Shown here piece after piece: positions 1 to 9,638 of a stretch of 64,000 nt of DNA. Under the pieces are notes generated by a model. That model saw only the letters and a program-made list of their open reading frames with translations. It was not told the DNA's origin and did no database searches. How positions within the stretch are numbered: position 1 is the first letter of the stretch; each line of letters begins with the position of its first letter. The stretch is taken from contig CAUJHJ010000040.1 in assembly GCA_963204835.1 (NCBI GenBank), forward strand, positions 1-64,000, read 5' to 3'. Origin of the DNA: Pseudomonadota bacterium. Lineage in GTDB: Bacteria; Pseudomonadota; Gammaproteobacteria; Steroidobacterales; Steroidobacteraceae. Position numbers and translations under genes: made by a program.

Positions 1-155
1 TGTTCGGCACCGACTGGCCGGTGATCGATCCGGAACGCGCCGTGGAGGAGATCGCGGCACTCGGGATGCGCCCGGCATCGCATCGCGCGATGATGCGCGA
101 CAATGCGCTCGCGGTGTTCAGGAAGATCCCCCGTCCGCGCCGCGGCCGCGCCTGA
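1..155 (+). CDS. Amidohydrolase (amidohydrolase_2 / TIM-barrel type), C-terminal end only
   Basis: The window opens inside this gene; about 50 codons remain and the stop is TGA at 153-155. The visible peptide begins FGTDWPVIDPERAVEEI, which matches the last strand and helix of amidohydrolase_2 family metal-dependent hydrolases, where the FGTDWP/FGSDWP segment carries the metal-binding aspartate. A short Arg/Pro-rich tail follows. The substrate cannot be inferred from this fragment. A GC-rich inverted repeat straddles the stop codon but has no T-run. The family call rests on one motif plus its position near the C-terminus. Confidence 0.6.
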   Translation, partial: FGTDWPVIDPERAVEEIAALGMRPASHRAMMRDNALAVFRKIPRPRRGRA

Positions 156-235
156 GGCGGCCGTAGATATCCTTAAGGTGCCGTTCAGCCGCGGCCGGTA
201 GAATCCGGGCTGAATTACATTTCCGGGGAATACCG

Positions 236-655
236 ATGCTGCGCCAGCTGCTGTCCGCCATGACCCTGACTTTCGTCCTTGCATCCCAGGCCTTCGCGTC
301 GGGCCCGGCCCCCTCCGAGGCCCAGCTGAAGCGCGGCAAGCTCCTGTTTACGCAGTGCCAGGCCTGCCACCAGGTCAAGGCCGGCGCGCCCGCCATGATG
401 GGCCCGAACCTCGCCGGGGTGATGGGTCGCAAGGCCGCCAGCGCGCCCGGCTTCAATTATTCGCCCGCGCTCAAGAAATCGAATGTCACCTGGGACGCCG
501 CGACGCTCGACAAGTGGCTGCACCGTCCCTCTGAACTCGTGCCGGGCAACACCATGGCGTTTGCGGGCATCGCCAGGCCCGAGGATCGTGCGGCCCTGAT
601 CGCATGGCTCGCGGCCGAGACGGCTGCGCCCAAGCAGGCGGCAGCGCGCAAGTAG
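236..655 (+). CDS. Secreted class I cytochrome c
   Basis: A 139-residue periplasmic electron carrier. It has an N-terminal signal peptide ending near ASQAFA, one covalent haem site CQACH (about residues 41-45) and a methionine in NTMAFAGI (about 103-110) that is the likely sixth haem ligand. The surrounding sequence, with GPNLAGVMGRKAA and the C-terminal helix RPEDRAALIAWLA, is typical of soluble cytochrome c/c2 (c550-like) proteins. The start is ATG with GGGGA seven bases upstream. It stands alone between a same-strand amidohydrolase and convergent DUF4112, so its redox partner is unknown. The family assignment is secure; the pathway is not. Confidence 0.92.
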   Translation: MLRQLLSAMTLTFVLASQAFASGPAPSEAQLKRGKLLFTQCQACHQVKAGAPAMMGPNLAGVMGRKAASAPGFNYSPALKKSNVTWDAATLDKWLHRPSELVPGNTMAFAGIARPEDRAALIAWLAAETAAPKQAAARK

Positions 656-668
656 TCCAACTGGCGCC

Positions 669-1148
669 TCAGGCGAGCCAGCGGGCGATCGCCACCAGTC
701 CGGCGATCGCGATCGCCAGCGTCACGAAGGCGAACAGCAGGATCGAAAGCGGCACGACCCCGAGCATCAGGCGGGTACGCCGCACCGTCCGCTCGGGGTC
801 CTCCCGCCAGCGATCGAGCAGCGCGAGATTGCGCAGGTGGGGCTTGAAGGCGAAGTCGAACAGGTCGCCGGCGAGCGGGACGGCGCCGATCGCGGCATCG
901 AGGCCGACATTCGCAAGCATCCGCGCCTGCAGCGCAAGCGGCGCCCCCATGCGACGGGCGACCAGCACCCCATAGGTGCCGAACACGGCGCCGACGAAAT
1001 CGCCGACACCGGGCACGAGGCCGATCAGTGCATCAATGCCGAAACGAAAGCGCGTACCCGGCAGCGCAAAGGCGCTGTCGAGGAGCCTGCTGAGGCGCGC
1101 GTACTGCGCGAGGTGCGCATCGTTGCCCTGCGCGGCCGGGCTCGTCAC
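669..1148 (-). CDS. DUF4112 domain membrane protein
   Basis: A 159-residue protein with the DUF4112 pattern: a hydrophobic region LIGLVPGVGDFVGAVFG, then a second repeat-like stretch AAIGAVPLAGDLFDFAFK, then RNLALLDRW, and a C-terminal transmembrane segment (about residues 128-155). The family is widespread in bacteria and has no assigned function. It is the last gene of a minus-strand run; its ATG overlaps the stop of the upstream hydrolase by four bases, suggesting translational coupling. Its 3' end faces the cytochrome c gene 13 bp away. Confidence 0.85.
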   Translation of the reverse strand: MTSPAAQGNDAHLAQYARLSRLLDSAFALPGTRFRFGIDALIGLVPGVGDFVGAVFGTYGVLVARRMGAPLALQARMLANVGLDAAIGAVPLAGDLFDFAFKPHLRNLALLDRWREDPERTVRRTRLMLGVVPLSILLFAFVTLAIAIAGLVAIARWLA

Positions 1149-2077
1149 GGGCCGGCCTGAAGCAGTCCCGCGATGGCCTTGCGCAGCTGGACATCGAATC
1201 CGGCCGGATCCTCCATCATCAGGAAGTGCCCGCGGCCCGGCATCACCACCGCATTGAAGGTCGGCGCGACTCGCCGGATCCGCTCGAGATCGACCGGTCC
1301 GTAGAGATCGGTCTCGATGTCGACGATCGGCACATGGAGGGCCGCGAGTGTCGGCGCGTAGTCGTAGTCGAACAGGGCGCGCAGCGAGGGAATGGCGATT
1401 TCGGGGGGCGCGAGCGCCATGTCGTCGGCCACCCGGCGGGCGAGCGCGGGATCGGCGTCCTTCGCGAACAACTGAGTCGTCACGAACTCGCGCGTCGCGC
1501 CGATGTAGTCGGCGTGCAGGCGCGCGATCAGGGAGTCCGCGAACTTGCGGCTGGCCGCGCTCCCCGTGGCACCGATGTCATGGAAGGCGTCGACCCCGAT
1601 GACACCCAGTACGCGATCCGGAACGAGGCGGGCCGCTTCCAGCGCCACCGGCCCACCCATCGAGTGACCGACCAGCACGACCTTGCCTTCGGGCAGGGCC
1701 GCGAGCACCGCCGCCACGTCGGCCCCGTAGGCCTCGATCGTCCAGTGGCTGCGGTTGCGCCCGGAAGCGCCGTGGCCCGCGAGGTTGACGGCGACCACCG
1801 TGTACGTGCGCTTCAGGTCCTCTATCTGGGCGCGCCAATAGTTGGCGTCGCAGGACCAGCCGTGGATCAGGACGATGAGCGGCTCGCCGCGGCCGAAGAC
1901 GCGGTAGTCGATGTGTACGCTGTCCGGCGCGAGTGCGATGCGTGGTGCGCCTTCGGCGGTGCGCGCCGCAGGGGCCGAGGGCGTTGCAGGCGTGGGTTCC
2001 TCGGCGTGGCGGCTGCAGGCCGCGGCCACGAGCAGGCCCGCGAGCATCGAGGGAACGAGGCGCGCAAGGCCGGGCAT
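1145..2077 (-). CDS. Alpha/beta hydrolase lipoprotein
   Basis: A 310-residue lipoprotein whose signal ends in the lipobox VAAAC (Cys21). It is followed by an alpha/beta-hydrolase fold: the oxyanion HGWSCDANYW segment, nucleophile elbow VGHSMGGPV (serine about residue 140) and late catalytic histidine in GRGHFLMMEDP. The family includes esterases, lipases and epoxide or C-C hydrolases, so the substrate is open. The stop of the upstream MFS gene is directly adjacent and DUF4112 overlaps downstream, so all three are probably co-transcribed. Lipidation implies membrane-attached periplasmic activity. Confidence 0.88.
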   Translation of the reverse strand: MPGLARLVPSMLAGLLVAAACSRHAEEPTPATPSAPAARTAEGAPRIALAPDSVHIDYRVFGRGEPLIVLIHGWSCDANYWRAQIEDLKRTYTVVAVNLAGHGASGRNRSHWTIEAYGADVAAVLAALPEGKVVLVGHSMGGPVALEAARLVPDRVLGVIGVDAFHDIGATGSAASRKFADSLIARLHADYIGATREFVTTQLFAKDADPALARRVADDMALAPPEIAIPSLRALFDYDYAPTLAALHVPIVDIETDLYGPVDLERIRRVAPTFNAVVMPGRGHFLMMEDPAGFDVQLRKAIAGLLQAGP

Positions 2078-3412
2078 TCAGCGCGTCCCCGCCGCGCGCG
2101 CGGCGCCGGCCGCGATCTCCGCGCGAAACAGCGGACGCGCCCACAGGAGCAGCAGGCAGGCGACGACCGCGGCCGTCCCGGCCACCAGCGCCACCGACTT
2201 GCCGACGGCGAGGTCGTCCTGGAACCAGCGATCGGTGAGCAGCGCAGTCGCGAAAGGCGCGAAACCGATGCCGATCATGTTGACGCACAGGAGGTAGATC
2301 GCCGACACCTGCGCACGCATGCGTGGCGGAGTCAGGACGACGATGGCGGTGGCGCCGGCGCCGTAGGGAAACGACGTGAAGAATCCGATCGGGGCAAGCA
2401 ACACGGTTGACAGCGTGAGGTTGCCCGCGAGCGTGCACCACACCGACAGCGGCACGAGCACGACGGCCGCCACCAGCCCCACGATGATCGCGGCGTCGGT
2501 GTGCCCCGCGCTGCGCCAACGGTCCGTCAACCAGCCGCCGGCCAGGATGCCGGCCGTGCCGAAGACGGCAATCGCCATGCCGAGGCGCATGCCCGCCCCC
2601 GAGATCGTCAGGTCGTGCACCCGCACGAAGTACTGCACGCCCCAGATCTGGTAGACGTTGATCGCCATGCCGAGCACCGAGAAACCGAGGATCATCGCGG
2701 CATACACGCGCCAGCGCTGCGTCATCCAGGCAACGGTCGCGGCGAAGGAGACATGCTCGCTGTCCCCCGGTCGCTTGCGGCGCGCCGGTTCACGGATCGT
2801 CAGGATCCAGAGTCCCAGCACGAGCCCGGGCAGGCCGACGACGAAGAAAACCAGCTGCCACGCGCGGATCGTGCCGACGATCGGCAGCACATACTCGGAC
2901 GCGCCGGAGACCGCATTGATGACGAGCCCGCCGATGATCAGCGCAAGGCCGACGCCGACGGGCAGGCCGAACATGAATACCGACAGGGCGCGCCCGAGGC
3001 GCTTCTCCGGGAAGCTGTCGCCGGCCATCGAATACGCCCCCGGCGAGAGGGCCGCCTCGCCGATTGCCACGCCGATGCGCGCGAGCGCGAGTTGCGTGAA
3101 GTTGCGCGCCACGCCGCACAGCATCGTCATGGCGCTCCAGAGTGCGACGCTCGCCGCCACGATCGAGCGGCGGTTGTAGCGGTCGATGGCCCAGGCGACC
3201 GGGATGCCGATCACGGTGTAGAAGAAGGCGAACACGAAGCCGTACAGCAGCGACATCTGCGTGTCGCTCACGCCAAGGTCGGCGCGGATCGGGCCGACCA
3301 GCAGGCCGAGCACCACCCGGTCGATGAACGACAGGATGTAGGCGAGCATCAACACCCCGACCATGTACCAGGCGACCGCCGGGCGTGGCCAGTTCTCTTG
3401 CGGTTCAGTCAT
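2078..3412 (-). CDS. MFS transporter, spinster-like family
   Basis: A 444-residue, 12-helix major facilitator. The first helix carries YILSFIDRVVLGLLV, followed by DLGVSDTQMSLLYG and the loop-2 signature region AWAIDRYNRRS, the layout of spinster-homologue MFS proteins common in Sphingomonadales and steroid-degrading gammaproteobacteria. The ATG at 3412 is chosen because residues upstream in the longer open frame are Arg/Pro-rich shadow sequence and because it overlaps the stop of the FAD dehydrogenase by four bases (ATGA). The substrate is unknown; the neighbouring 2-hydroxyacid dehydrogenase makes an organic acid plausible (inference). Confidence 0.88.
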   Translation of the reverse strand: MTEPQENWPRPAVAWYMVGVLMLAYILSFIDRVVLGLLVGPIRADLGVSDTQMSLLYGFVFAFFYTVIGIPVAWAIDRYNRRSIVAASVALWSAMTMLCGVARNFTQLALARIGVAIGEAALSPGAYSMAGDSFPEKRLGRALSVFMFGLPVGVGLALIIGGLVINAVSGASEYVLPIVGTIRAWQLVFFVVGLPGLVLGLWILTIREPARRKRPGDSEHVSFAATVAWMTQRWRVYAAMILGFSVLGMAINVYQIWGVQYFVRVHDLTISGAGMRLGMAIAVFGTAGILAGGWLTDRWRSAGHTDAAIIVGLVAAVVLVPLSVWCTLAGNLTLSTVLLAPIGFFTSFPYGAGATAIVVLTPPRMRAQVSAIYLLCVNMIGIGFAPFATALLTDRWFQDDLAVGKSVALVAGTAAVVACLLLLWARPLFRAEIAAGAARAAGTR

Positions 3413-4842
3413 TGGGTCTTCAGCACCTTGCCGGGATTCATGATGCCGTTCGGGTCGAACGCGCGCTTCACCGCGCGCATCAGTTCGAGCTCGACGGGGG
3501 GCGCGTAGCGCGCGAGTTCGTCGACTTTCAGGCGCCCGATGCCGTGTTCCGCGCTCACGCTGCCACCGAAGGAGGCGACCAGGTCGTGCACGACGCGCTG
3601 CACTTCGTCCGCCCGTGCGACGAACCGCAGCGGGTCGGCGCCGGCGCGCGCGTTCACATTGAAGTGCAGGTTGCCGTCGCCCACGTGGCCATAGGCGACG
3701 AGCACCGCGTCCGGCACATGGGCCGCGATCCATGCGGCCGCTTCCTCCACGAAGCGCGGCAGCTTGCCGATCGGCAGGGCGACGTCATGCTTCAGGCTCG
3801 GGCCCTCGATGCGCTGCGCTTCGGGGATCGATTCGCGCAGCCGCCAGAAGGCCGCGCGCTGGCGCTCGTTCTGCGCGAGCGCGGCGTCGTCGAGCAGGCC
3901 GCCGTCCATCGCGTCGCGCAGGGCGTCTTCGAGCATCCCGTCGAGCGCATCCGCCGTGCGCGCCGAGCTGAGCTCGCACAGTACGTACCACGGGTACTCG
4001 CCCGCGAGCGGTTGCGCGATGCCCGGTACGTGCCGGATCGTCAGGTCGACCGCGACATGCGGGATGAGTTCGAAGGAACTGACCCGATCGCCGCTCGCCT
4101 CACGCAGCAGGCCGAGCAGGTCGACCGCGGCGGCGACGCCGCGCACGGCGACGAAGGCGGTGGCGATCGCGCGCGGCCGCGGCAGGAGCTTCAGGCTTGC
4201 CGCGGTGATCACGCCGAGCGTGCCCTCGGCACCGATGAACAGCGACTTCAGGTCGTAGCCGGTATTGTCCTTGCGCAGCTCTCCGAGCGTCGACAGCACC
4301 CGGCCGTCGGCCAGCACCACCTCGAGGCCGAGCACCAGCTCGCGCGTCATGCCATAGCGCAGGACATTGAGGCCGCCGGCGTTGGTCGAGAGATTGCCGC
4401 CGATCTGGCAACTGCCCTCCGAGCCGAGGGAGAGCGGAAAGAACCGGTCGGCCGCTTCGGCTTCGCGCTGCAGGTTCGCGAGGATGCAGCCGGCTTCCGC
4501 GACCATCGAATAGTTCGCGGCGTCGATGCGGCGCAGGCGCGCGAGTCGTGCGAGCGACAGCACGACCTGACGGCCCGAATCGTCGGGCGTGGCGCCGCCG
4601 CAGTAGCCCGTGTTGCCTCCCTGGGGCACGACCCCGATGCCCGTGCCGTTGCAAAAGGCGAGCAGTTCCGAGACTTCCCCGACGGATCCCGGGCGCAATA
4701 CGGCGAGCGCCGTGCCCTCGTACAGCTTGCGGTGGTCCGTGAGATAGGGCGCCGTCACCTCCGGATCGGTGAGCACGGCATCCGCCCCGAGCATGCGGCG
4801 AAAGCCCGCGAGCGCAACCTTCGTAGTGACCCCGGCTGCCAT
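3409..4842 (-). CDS. FAD-binding 2-hydroxyacid dehydrogenase (D2HGDH/GlcD-like)
   Basis: A 477-residue flavoprotein of the vanillyl-alcohol oxidase/PCMH superfamily. The FAD domain shows PQGGNTGYCGGATPDDSG and GSEGSCQIGGNLSTNAGG; the C-terminal FAD-oxidase domain has YGHVGDGNLHFNV and AEHGIGRLK, whose histidines bind metal in D-2-hydroxyglutarate and D-lactate dehydrogenases. It would oxidise a D-2-hydroxyacid to the 2-oxoacid, passing electrons to a flavoprotein or quinone. The ATG at 4842 (MAAGVTTK) is preferred; a further upstream in-frame ATG would run into the desaturase gene. It couples by ATGA to the MFS gene. D-2-hydroxyglutarate versus D-lactate specificity is not resolved. Confidence 0.9.
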   Translation of the reverse strand: MAAGVTTKVALAGFRRMLGADAVLTDPEVTAPYLTDHRKLYEGTALAVLRPGSVGEVSELLAFCNGTGIGVVPQGGNTGYCGGATPDDSGRQVVLSLARLARLRRIDAANYSMVAEAGCILANLQREAEAADRFFPLSLGSEGSCQIGGNLSTNAGGLNVLRYGMTRELVLGLEVVLADGRVLSTLGELRKDNTGYDLKSLFIGAEGTLGVITAASLKLLPRPRAIATAFVAVRGVAAAVDLLGLLREASGDRVSSFELIPHVAVDLTIRHVPGIAQPLAGEYPWYVLCELSSARTADALDGMLEDALRDAMDGGLLDDAALAQNERQRAAFWRLRESIPEAQRIEGPSLKHDVALPIGKLPRFVEEAAAWIAAHVPDAVLVAYGHVGDGNLHFNVNARAGADPLRFVARADEVQRVVHDLVASFGGSVSAEHGIGRLKVDELARYAPPVELELMRAVKRAFDPNGIMNPGKVLKTQ

Positions 4843-4861
4843 CGGCTCGTGCGCTGCTAGC

Positions 4862-5854
<993 letters not shown>

Positions 5855-5858
5855 CTGC

Positions 5859-6725
5859 TCAGAGGCGCGCGTTGCGCAGCGCTTCGATCCGCTCATCGAG
5901 CGGCGGGTGGCTCATGAAGAGGCGCTTGAGGCCCGCGCCGGGTCCTCCCGCGATGCCGAAGGCGGCCATCTGCGAGGGCAGCGGCTGCGGATGGGCGGCC
6001 TTCAGGCGCTCGAGCGCGCCGATCATGTTCGAGGTGCCGGCGAGGTGCGCGCCACCCGCGTCGGCGCGGAACTCGCGCTGCCGCGAGAACCACATGACGA
6101 TCATGCTGGCGAGGATGCCGAGCACCAGTTCCGCGACCATTACCGTGGCGAAATAGGCCATGCCGCGGCCGTCCTCGCGGCGATCCACGAGGCCACCGAT
6201 GACGCGCGCGAGGAAAATGACGAACGTGTTCACCACGCCCTGGATCAACGTGAGCGTGACCATGTCGCCATTGGCCACGTGGCTCACTTCGTGGCCGAGC
6301 ACCGCCTCGGCTTCCTTCTGGCTCATCGAGCGCAGCAGGCCCGTGCTGACCGCCACGAGCGCGGCATCACGCCGTGCGCCGGTGGCGAACGCGTTGGGCT
6401 GCGGCGAATCGAAGATGCCGACCTCCGGCATGCCGATGCCGGCCTGCTCGGCCTGGGCGCGCACGGTGTTCACGAGCCACTGCTCGGTCGGGTTCGCCGG
6501 CTGGGTGATGACGCGCACGCCCATCGAGCGCTTGGCCATCCACTTGGAAATGGCGAGCGAGATGAAGGCGCCGCCGAAGCCGAACAGGGCGGCAAAGACC
6601 AGCAGGCCGCTCAGGTCGCCGCCGCGGGCCGTCATGTACTGGTCGATGCCGAGCAGTCGTGCGACGACCGACAGCACCAGCACGACGGCGAGGTTCGTGA
6701 CGAGGAACAGGAATATGCGCTTCAT
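5859..6725 (-). CDS. htpX: Protease HtpX, zinc-dependent membrane endopeptidase
   Basis: A 288-residue M48B peptidase. Two N-terminal transmembrane segments (about residues 5-24 and 37-57) precede the catalytic motif [13 protein letters not shown], whose HEXXH histidines bind zinc, then two more hydrophobic segments and the downstream glutamate in [10 protein letters not shown]. Length and layout match E. coli HtpX, which degrades damaged inner-membrane proteins together with FtsH. It begins the htpX-desaturase-dehydrogenase-MFS-hydrolase-DUF4112 run on the minus strand. No specific heat-shock promoter was recognised in the 91 bp upstream. Confidence 0.96.
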   Translation of the reverse strand: MKRIFLFLVTNLAVVLVLSVVARLLGIDQYMTARGGDLSGLLVFAALFGFGGAFISLAISKWMAKRSMGVRVITQPANPTEQWLVNTVRAQAEQAGIGMPEVGIFDSPQPNAFATGARRDAALVAVSTGLLRSMSQKEAEAVLGHEVSHVANGDMVTLTLIQGVVNTFVIFLARVIGGLVDRREDGRGMAYFATVMVAELVLGILASMIVMWFSRQREFRADAGGAHLAGTSNMIGALERLKAAHPQPLPSQMAAFGIAGGPGAGLKRLFMSHPPLDERIEALRNARL

Positions 6726-6816
6726 GGAGTGCCTTCAGGCCGTGGGTTGCAGGGACGTGGGGGCAGGGAGGCGGCTTTCAAGGCCGGCGACCGGCTGACG
6801 GCCGCGCGAGGCGGGA

Positions 6817-7143
6817 TCAACGCTCGTCGTCGTCATCGTCTTCGTAGTCGTCGTCCTCGTCGTCGTCGTCCCAGTCGTCGTCGTCTTCATCCTCGTCTTC
6901 GTCGTCCTCATCATCTTCGTCGTCATCGTCGCCGTCGTCACGGTCGGCCCAGCCTTCCGGCTCGGTCGTTTTCTCGAGGTCCATCTCGTGCCAGGTCTCG
7001 AGGTCGATCTCCTCGATCTCGCCGTCGAGATACTCGATCTCGACCAGCTCGGAATCCTCGTCGACGGTGAGTACACGGAACGTCTCTTCTTCCTCGACGT
7101 TTTCGTACCACTGGCCGGGGGCGGGTTCGTAGTCTCTGCTCAT
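6817..7143 (-). CDS. DUF6763-like protein with a long Asp/Glu tail
   Basis: A 108-residue protein. Residues 1-65 look like a small conserved domain: YEPAPGQWYENVEEEETFRV, then VDEDSELVEIEYLDGEIEEIDLETWHEM, which resembles the DUF6763 family of gammaproteobacterial proteins (recognised from memory). About residues 66-108 are almost only Asp and Glu, interrupted by one Trp and one Tyr, encoded by a GA-rich trinucleotide tract (6826-6945). The start is ATG at 7143. It is transcribed away from proBA and is about 90 bp upstream of htpX. The function is unknown; the tail could act as a polyanion or be a slippage-expanded low-complexity end. Confidence 0.75.
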   Translation of the reverse strand: MSRDYEPAPGQWYENVEEEETFRVLTVDEDSELVEIEYLDGEIEEIDLETWHEMDLEKTTEPEGWADRDDGDDDDEDDEDDEDEDEDDDDWDDDDEDDDYEDDDDDER

Positions 7144-7191
7144 GGAGCTAGTATGCGGTCCGCCCGGGGCCGAGGCAACGCGGCCATGACG

Positions 7192-7197
7192 TATAAT
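7192..7197 (+). promoter_or_regulatory. -10 element of the proBA promoter
   Basis: A perfect TATAAT hexamer lies 10 bases before the proB ATG. With usual -10 to start-site spacing the transcript would begin at about 7203-7206, giving a 5' leader of only a few bases. No good TTGACA-like -35 box is visible 16-18 bp upstream. Confidence 0.55.
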
Positions 7198-7207
7198 CGG
7201 CGGGTTT

Positions 7208-8365
7208 ATGCACACCCGCCGAACGGCCCCCCCCGCCATTCCGCTCGCCAAAGCCCGCCGCATCGTCGTCAAGGTCGGATCGGCCCTGCTGGTCGATGGC
7301 GCAAGCGGCCGGCTGAACCGCGCCTGGCTCGAAACGCTCGCCGAGGACCTGGTGCGGCTGCGCCGTCGTGGCCAGGAAGTCGTCCTCGTTTCCTCCGGCG
7401 CCATCGCCCTGGGTCGCCGCCACCTCGGCCTCGCGCCCGGCCCCTTGCGGCTCGAGGAAAGCCAGGCCGCGGCCGCCGTCGGCCAGATCCGGCTCGCCCA
7501 TGCCTACAAGGAGCTGTTCGAGGCGCACGACGTGACCGTCGCGCAGGTGCTGCTCACGCTCGAGGACAGTGAGCGCCGGCGCCGCTATCTCAATGCCCGC
7601 GCCACGCTGCACGGCCTGCTCGCCCTCGGTGCGCTCCCGGTGATCAACGAGAACGACACGGTGGCGACCGCCGAGATCCGCTACGGCGACAACGACCGCC
7701 TCGCCGCGCGCGTCGCGCAGATGGCGTCGGCCGACTGCGTGCTGCTGCTGTCGGACGTCGACGGCCTCTACACCGCCGATCCGCGCAAGAACGCGAAGGC
7801 GGCCTTCATCGACCGCGTGCCACGCGTCACCCCCGAGATCGAGGCGATGGCGGGGGCGGCGGTCTCCGATGTAGGCACCGGCGGCATGTCGACCAAGATC
7901 GCCGCCGCGAAGATCGCCGTGTCCGCGGGCGCGCATTTCTGCATTGCCGCGGGTGCGCACAAGCACCCGGTGCGGCGCATCGAGAATGGCGCCCGCTGCA
8001 CCTGGTTCCTGCCGCAGGGCAATCCGGCGGCCGCGCGCAAGCAGTGGATCGCCGGCACCCTGCGCCCCGGCGGTGCGCTCACGGTCGACGAGGGTGCGCT
8101 GCGCGCGCTGCGCGCGGGCAAGAGCCTGCTGCCGGCGGGCGTGGTCCGTTCGCGTGGCCGCTTCGATCGCGGCGATACGGTGAGCGTGCTCGCGCCGGAC
8201 GGCCGCGAGGTCGCGCGCGGCATTTCGGCTTATGCCGACGGCGACGTCACGCGCATCATGGGCCGCAAGACGAGTGAGATCGCCATGCTGCTGGGCTTCA
8301 GCGGCCGCGATGAAATGATCCATCGCGACGACCTCGTGATGATCGATGGCGGGGCGGACCGATGA
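7208..8365 (+). CDS. proB: Glutamate 5-kinase
   Basis: Phosphorylates L-glutamate to gamma-glutamyl phosphate, the first step of proline synthesis. The 385-residue protein has the amino-acid-kinase domain (VVKVGSALL near residue 22, [46 protein letters not shown]) and a C-terminal PUA domain from about residue 285, the full bacterial length. The first 17 residues precede the conserved core, but no alternative ATG exists. No Shine-Dalgarno is visible; the TATAAT at 7192-7197 suggests near-leaderless translation. It overlaps proA by ATGA. Confidence 0.97.
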   Translation: MHTRRTAPPAIPLAKARRIVVKVGSALLVDGASGRLNRAWLETLAEDLVRLRRRGQEVVLVSSGAIALGRRHLGLAPGPLRLEESQAAAAVGQIRLAHAYKELFEAHDVTVAQVLLTLEDSERRRRYLNARATLHGLLALGALPVINENDTVATAEIRYGDNDRLAARVAQMASADCVLLLSDVDGLYTADPRKNAKAAFIDRVPRVTPEIEAMAGAAVSDVGTGGMSTKIAAAKIAVSAGAHFCIAAGAHKHPVRRIENGARCTWFLPQGNPAAARKQWIAGTLRPGGALTVDEGALRALRAGKSLLPAGVVRSRGRFDRGDTVSVLAPDGREVARGISAYADGDVTRIMGRKTSEIAMLLGFSGRDEMIHRDDLVMIDGGADR

Positions 8366-9633
8366 ACGCCCCGGTCGTCGACATTCCTGCGCTTATGACG
8401 GGCATCGGCCGCGCAGCGCAGGCTGTGCGCCCGGCGCTCGCGGCGGCGGATGCCGCGCGGAAGAATGCGGCGCTCGCCGCGGCCTCCGCGGCCGTTCGCG
8501 CGGGCTGCGCGGCGATCCTCGCGGCCAATGAAGCGGACATGGCGCGCGCCCGCGCGCGTGGGCTGGGTGCGGCGCTGCTCGATCGGCTGCGCCTCGATGC
8601 CGCGCGCGTCGAGGCCATGGCACGCGGCCTGGATGAAATCGCGGCCCTGCCCGATCCGGTGGGCAGCATCGCGGCGGAGTGGCGGCGGCCGAACGGCCTT
8701 CGCATCCAGCGCGTGCGCGTGCCCCTGGGCGTCGTCGGCATCATCTATGAAAGCCGGCCCAACGTGACGGCGGACGCCGGCGCGTTGTGCCTGAAGGCCG
8801 GCAATCCGGTGATCCTGCGCGGCGGTTCGGAAAGCACCGAATCCAATCGCGCCATCCATGCCGCGCTCGTCGCGGGGCTCGAAGCGGCGGGCCTGCCGCG
8901 CGAGGCGATCCAGCTCGTGCCCACCGCCGACCGCGCGGCGGTGGGTTGCATGCTCGCGTCGATGCGCGGACTGCTCGACGTGCTCGTGCCGCGCGGGGGC
9001 AAGGCGCTGGTTGCGCGCGTGCAGGCCGAGGCGCGCGTGCCGGTGATCGGGCATCTCGAGGGCTTGTGCCACGTGTATGTCGATCGCGATGCCGACCCCG
9101 ACATGGCGTGCCGCATCGTGCACAACGCGAAGTTGCGTCGCACCGGCGTGTGCGGCGCGGCCGAGACCCTGCTCGTCGATCGCGCGGCGCCTGCGCTCCT
9201 CGGTCCGATCGTGCGCGACCTGCTCGACGCGGGCTGCGAGGTGCGCGGCGATGTCGCAACGCAGGCGGTCGATGCGCGCGTGCGCCCGGCGACGGAGGAA
9301 GACTGGTCCACCGAGTACCTCGATGCAGTGATCGCGGTGCGCGTGGTCGACGGTGTCGAGGCGGCCATCGCGCACATTGCGCAGTATGGCTCCTCGCACA
9401 CCGAATCGATCGTCACGGCCAATGCGCAGACGGCCGAGCTGTTCCTTGCCCGCGTGGACAGCGCGATCGTGCTGCACAACGCCTCGACCCAGTTCGCGGA
9501 CGGCGGCGAGTTCGGCATGGGCGCCGAGATCGGCATTTCAACCGACCGGTTCCATGCCCGTGGTCCGGTGGGCGTGGAGCAGTTGACTAGCTACAAGTAC
9601 GTGGTGCGCGGCGCCGGCCAGACGCGCGCTTGA
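8362..9633 (+). CDS. proA: Gamma-glutamyl phosphate reductase
   Basis: A 423-residue NADPH-dependent aldehyde-dehydrogenase-fold enzyme that reduces gamma-glutamyl phosphate to glutamate semialdehyde. Visible signatures are [29 protein letters not shown], the catalytic cysteine region [15 protein letters not shown] (cysteine about residue 265) and [22 protein letters not shown] near the end. It is translationally coupled to proB through the ATGA overlap. The proC gene for the next step is not in the window. The 3' end is five bases from the convergent molybdopterin operon. Confidence 0.97.
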   Translation: MNAPVVDIPALMTGIGRAAQAVRPALAAADAARKNAALAAASAAVRAGCAAILAANEADMARARARGLGAALLDRLRLDAARVEAMARGLDEIAALPDPVGSIAAEWRRPNGLRIQRVRVPLGVVGIIYESRPNVTADAGALCLKAGNPVILRGGSESTESNRAIHAALVAGLEAAGLPREAIQLVPTADRAAVGCMLASMRGLLDVLVPRGGKALVARVQAEARVPVIGHLEGLCHVYVDRDADPDMACRIVHNAKLRRTGVCGAAETLLVDRAAPALLGPIVRDLLDAGCEVRGDVATQAVDARVRPATEEDWSTEYLDAVIAVRVVDGVEAAIAHIAQYGSSHTESIVTANAQTAELFLARVDSAIVLHNASTQFADGGEFGMGAEIGISTDRFHARGPVGVEQLTSYKYVVRGAGQTRA

Positions 9634-9638
9634 GCGCG

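Noticed and set aside
143..163. GC-rich inverted repeat across the amidohydrolase stop codon
   Set aside because: Seven-bp arms without a T-run and overlapping coding sequence; not convincing as a terminator.
1226..2410. Long plus-strand open frame (394 codons) opposite the alpha/beta hydrolase
   Set aside because: Arg/Gly/His-rich low-complexity translation without domain features; a GC-rich shadow of the real minus-strand genes.
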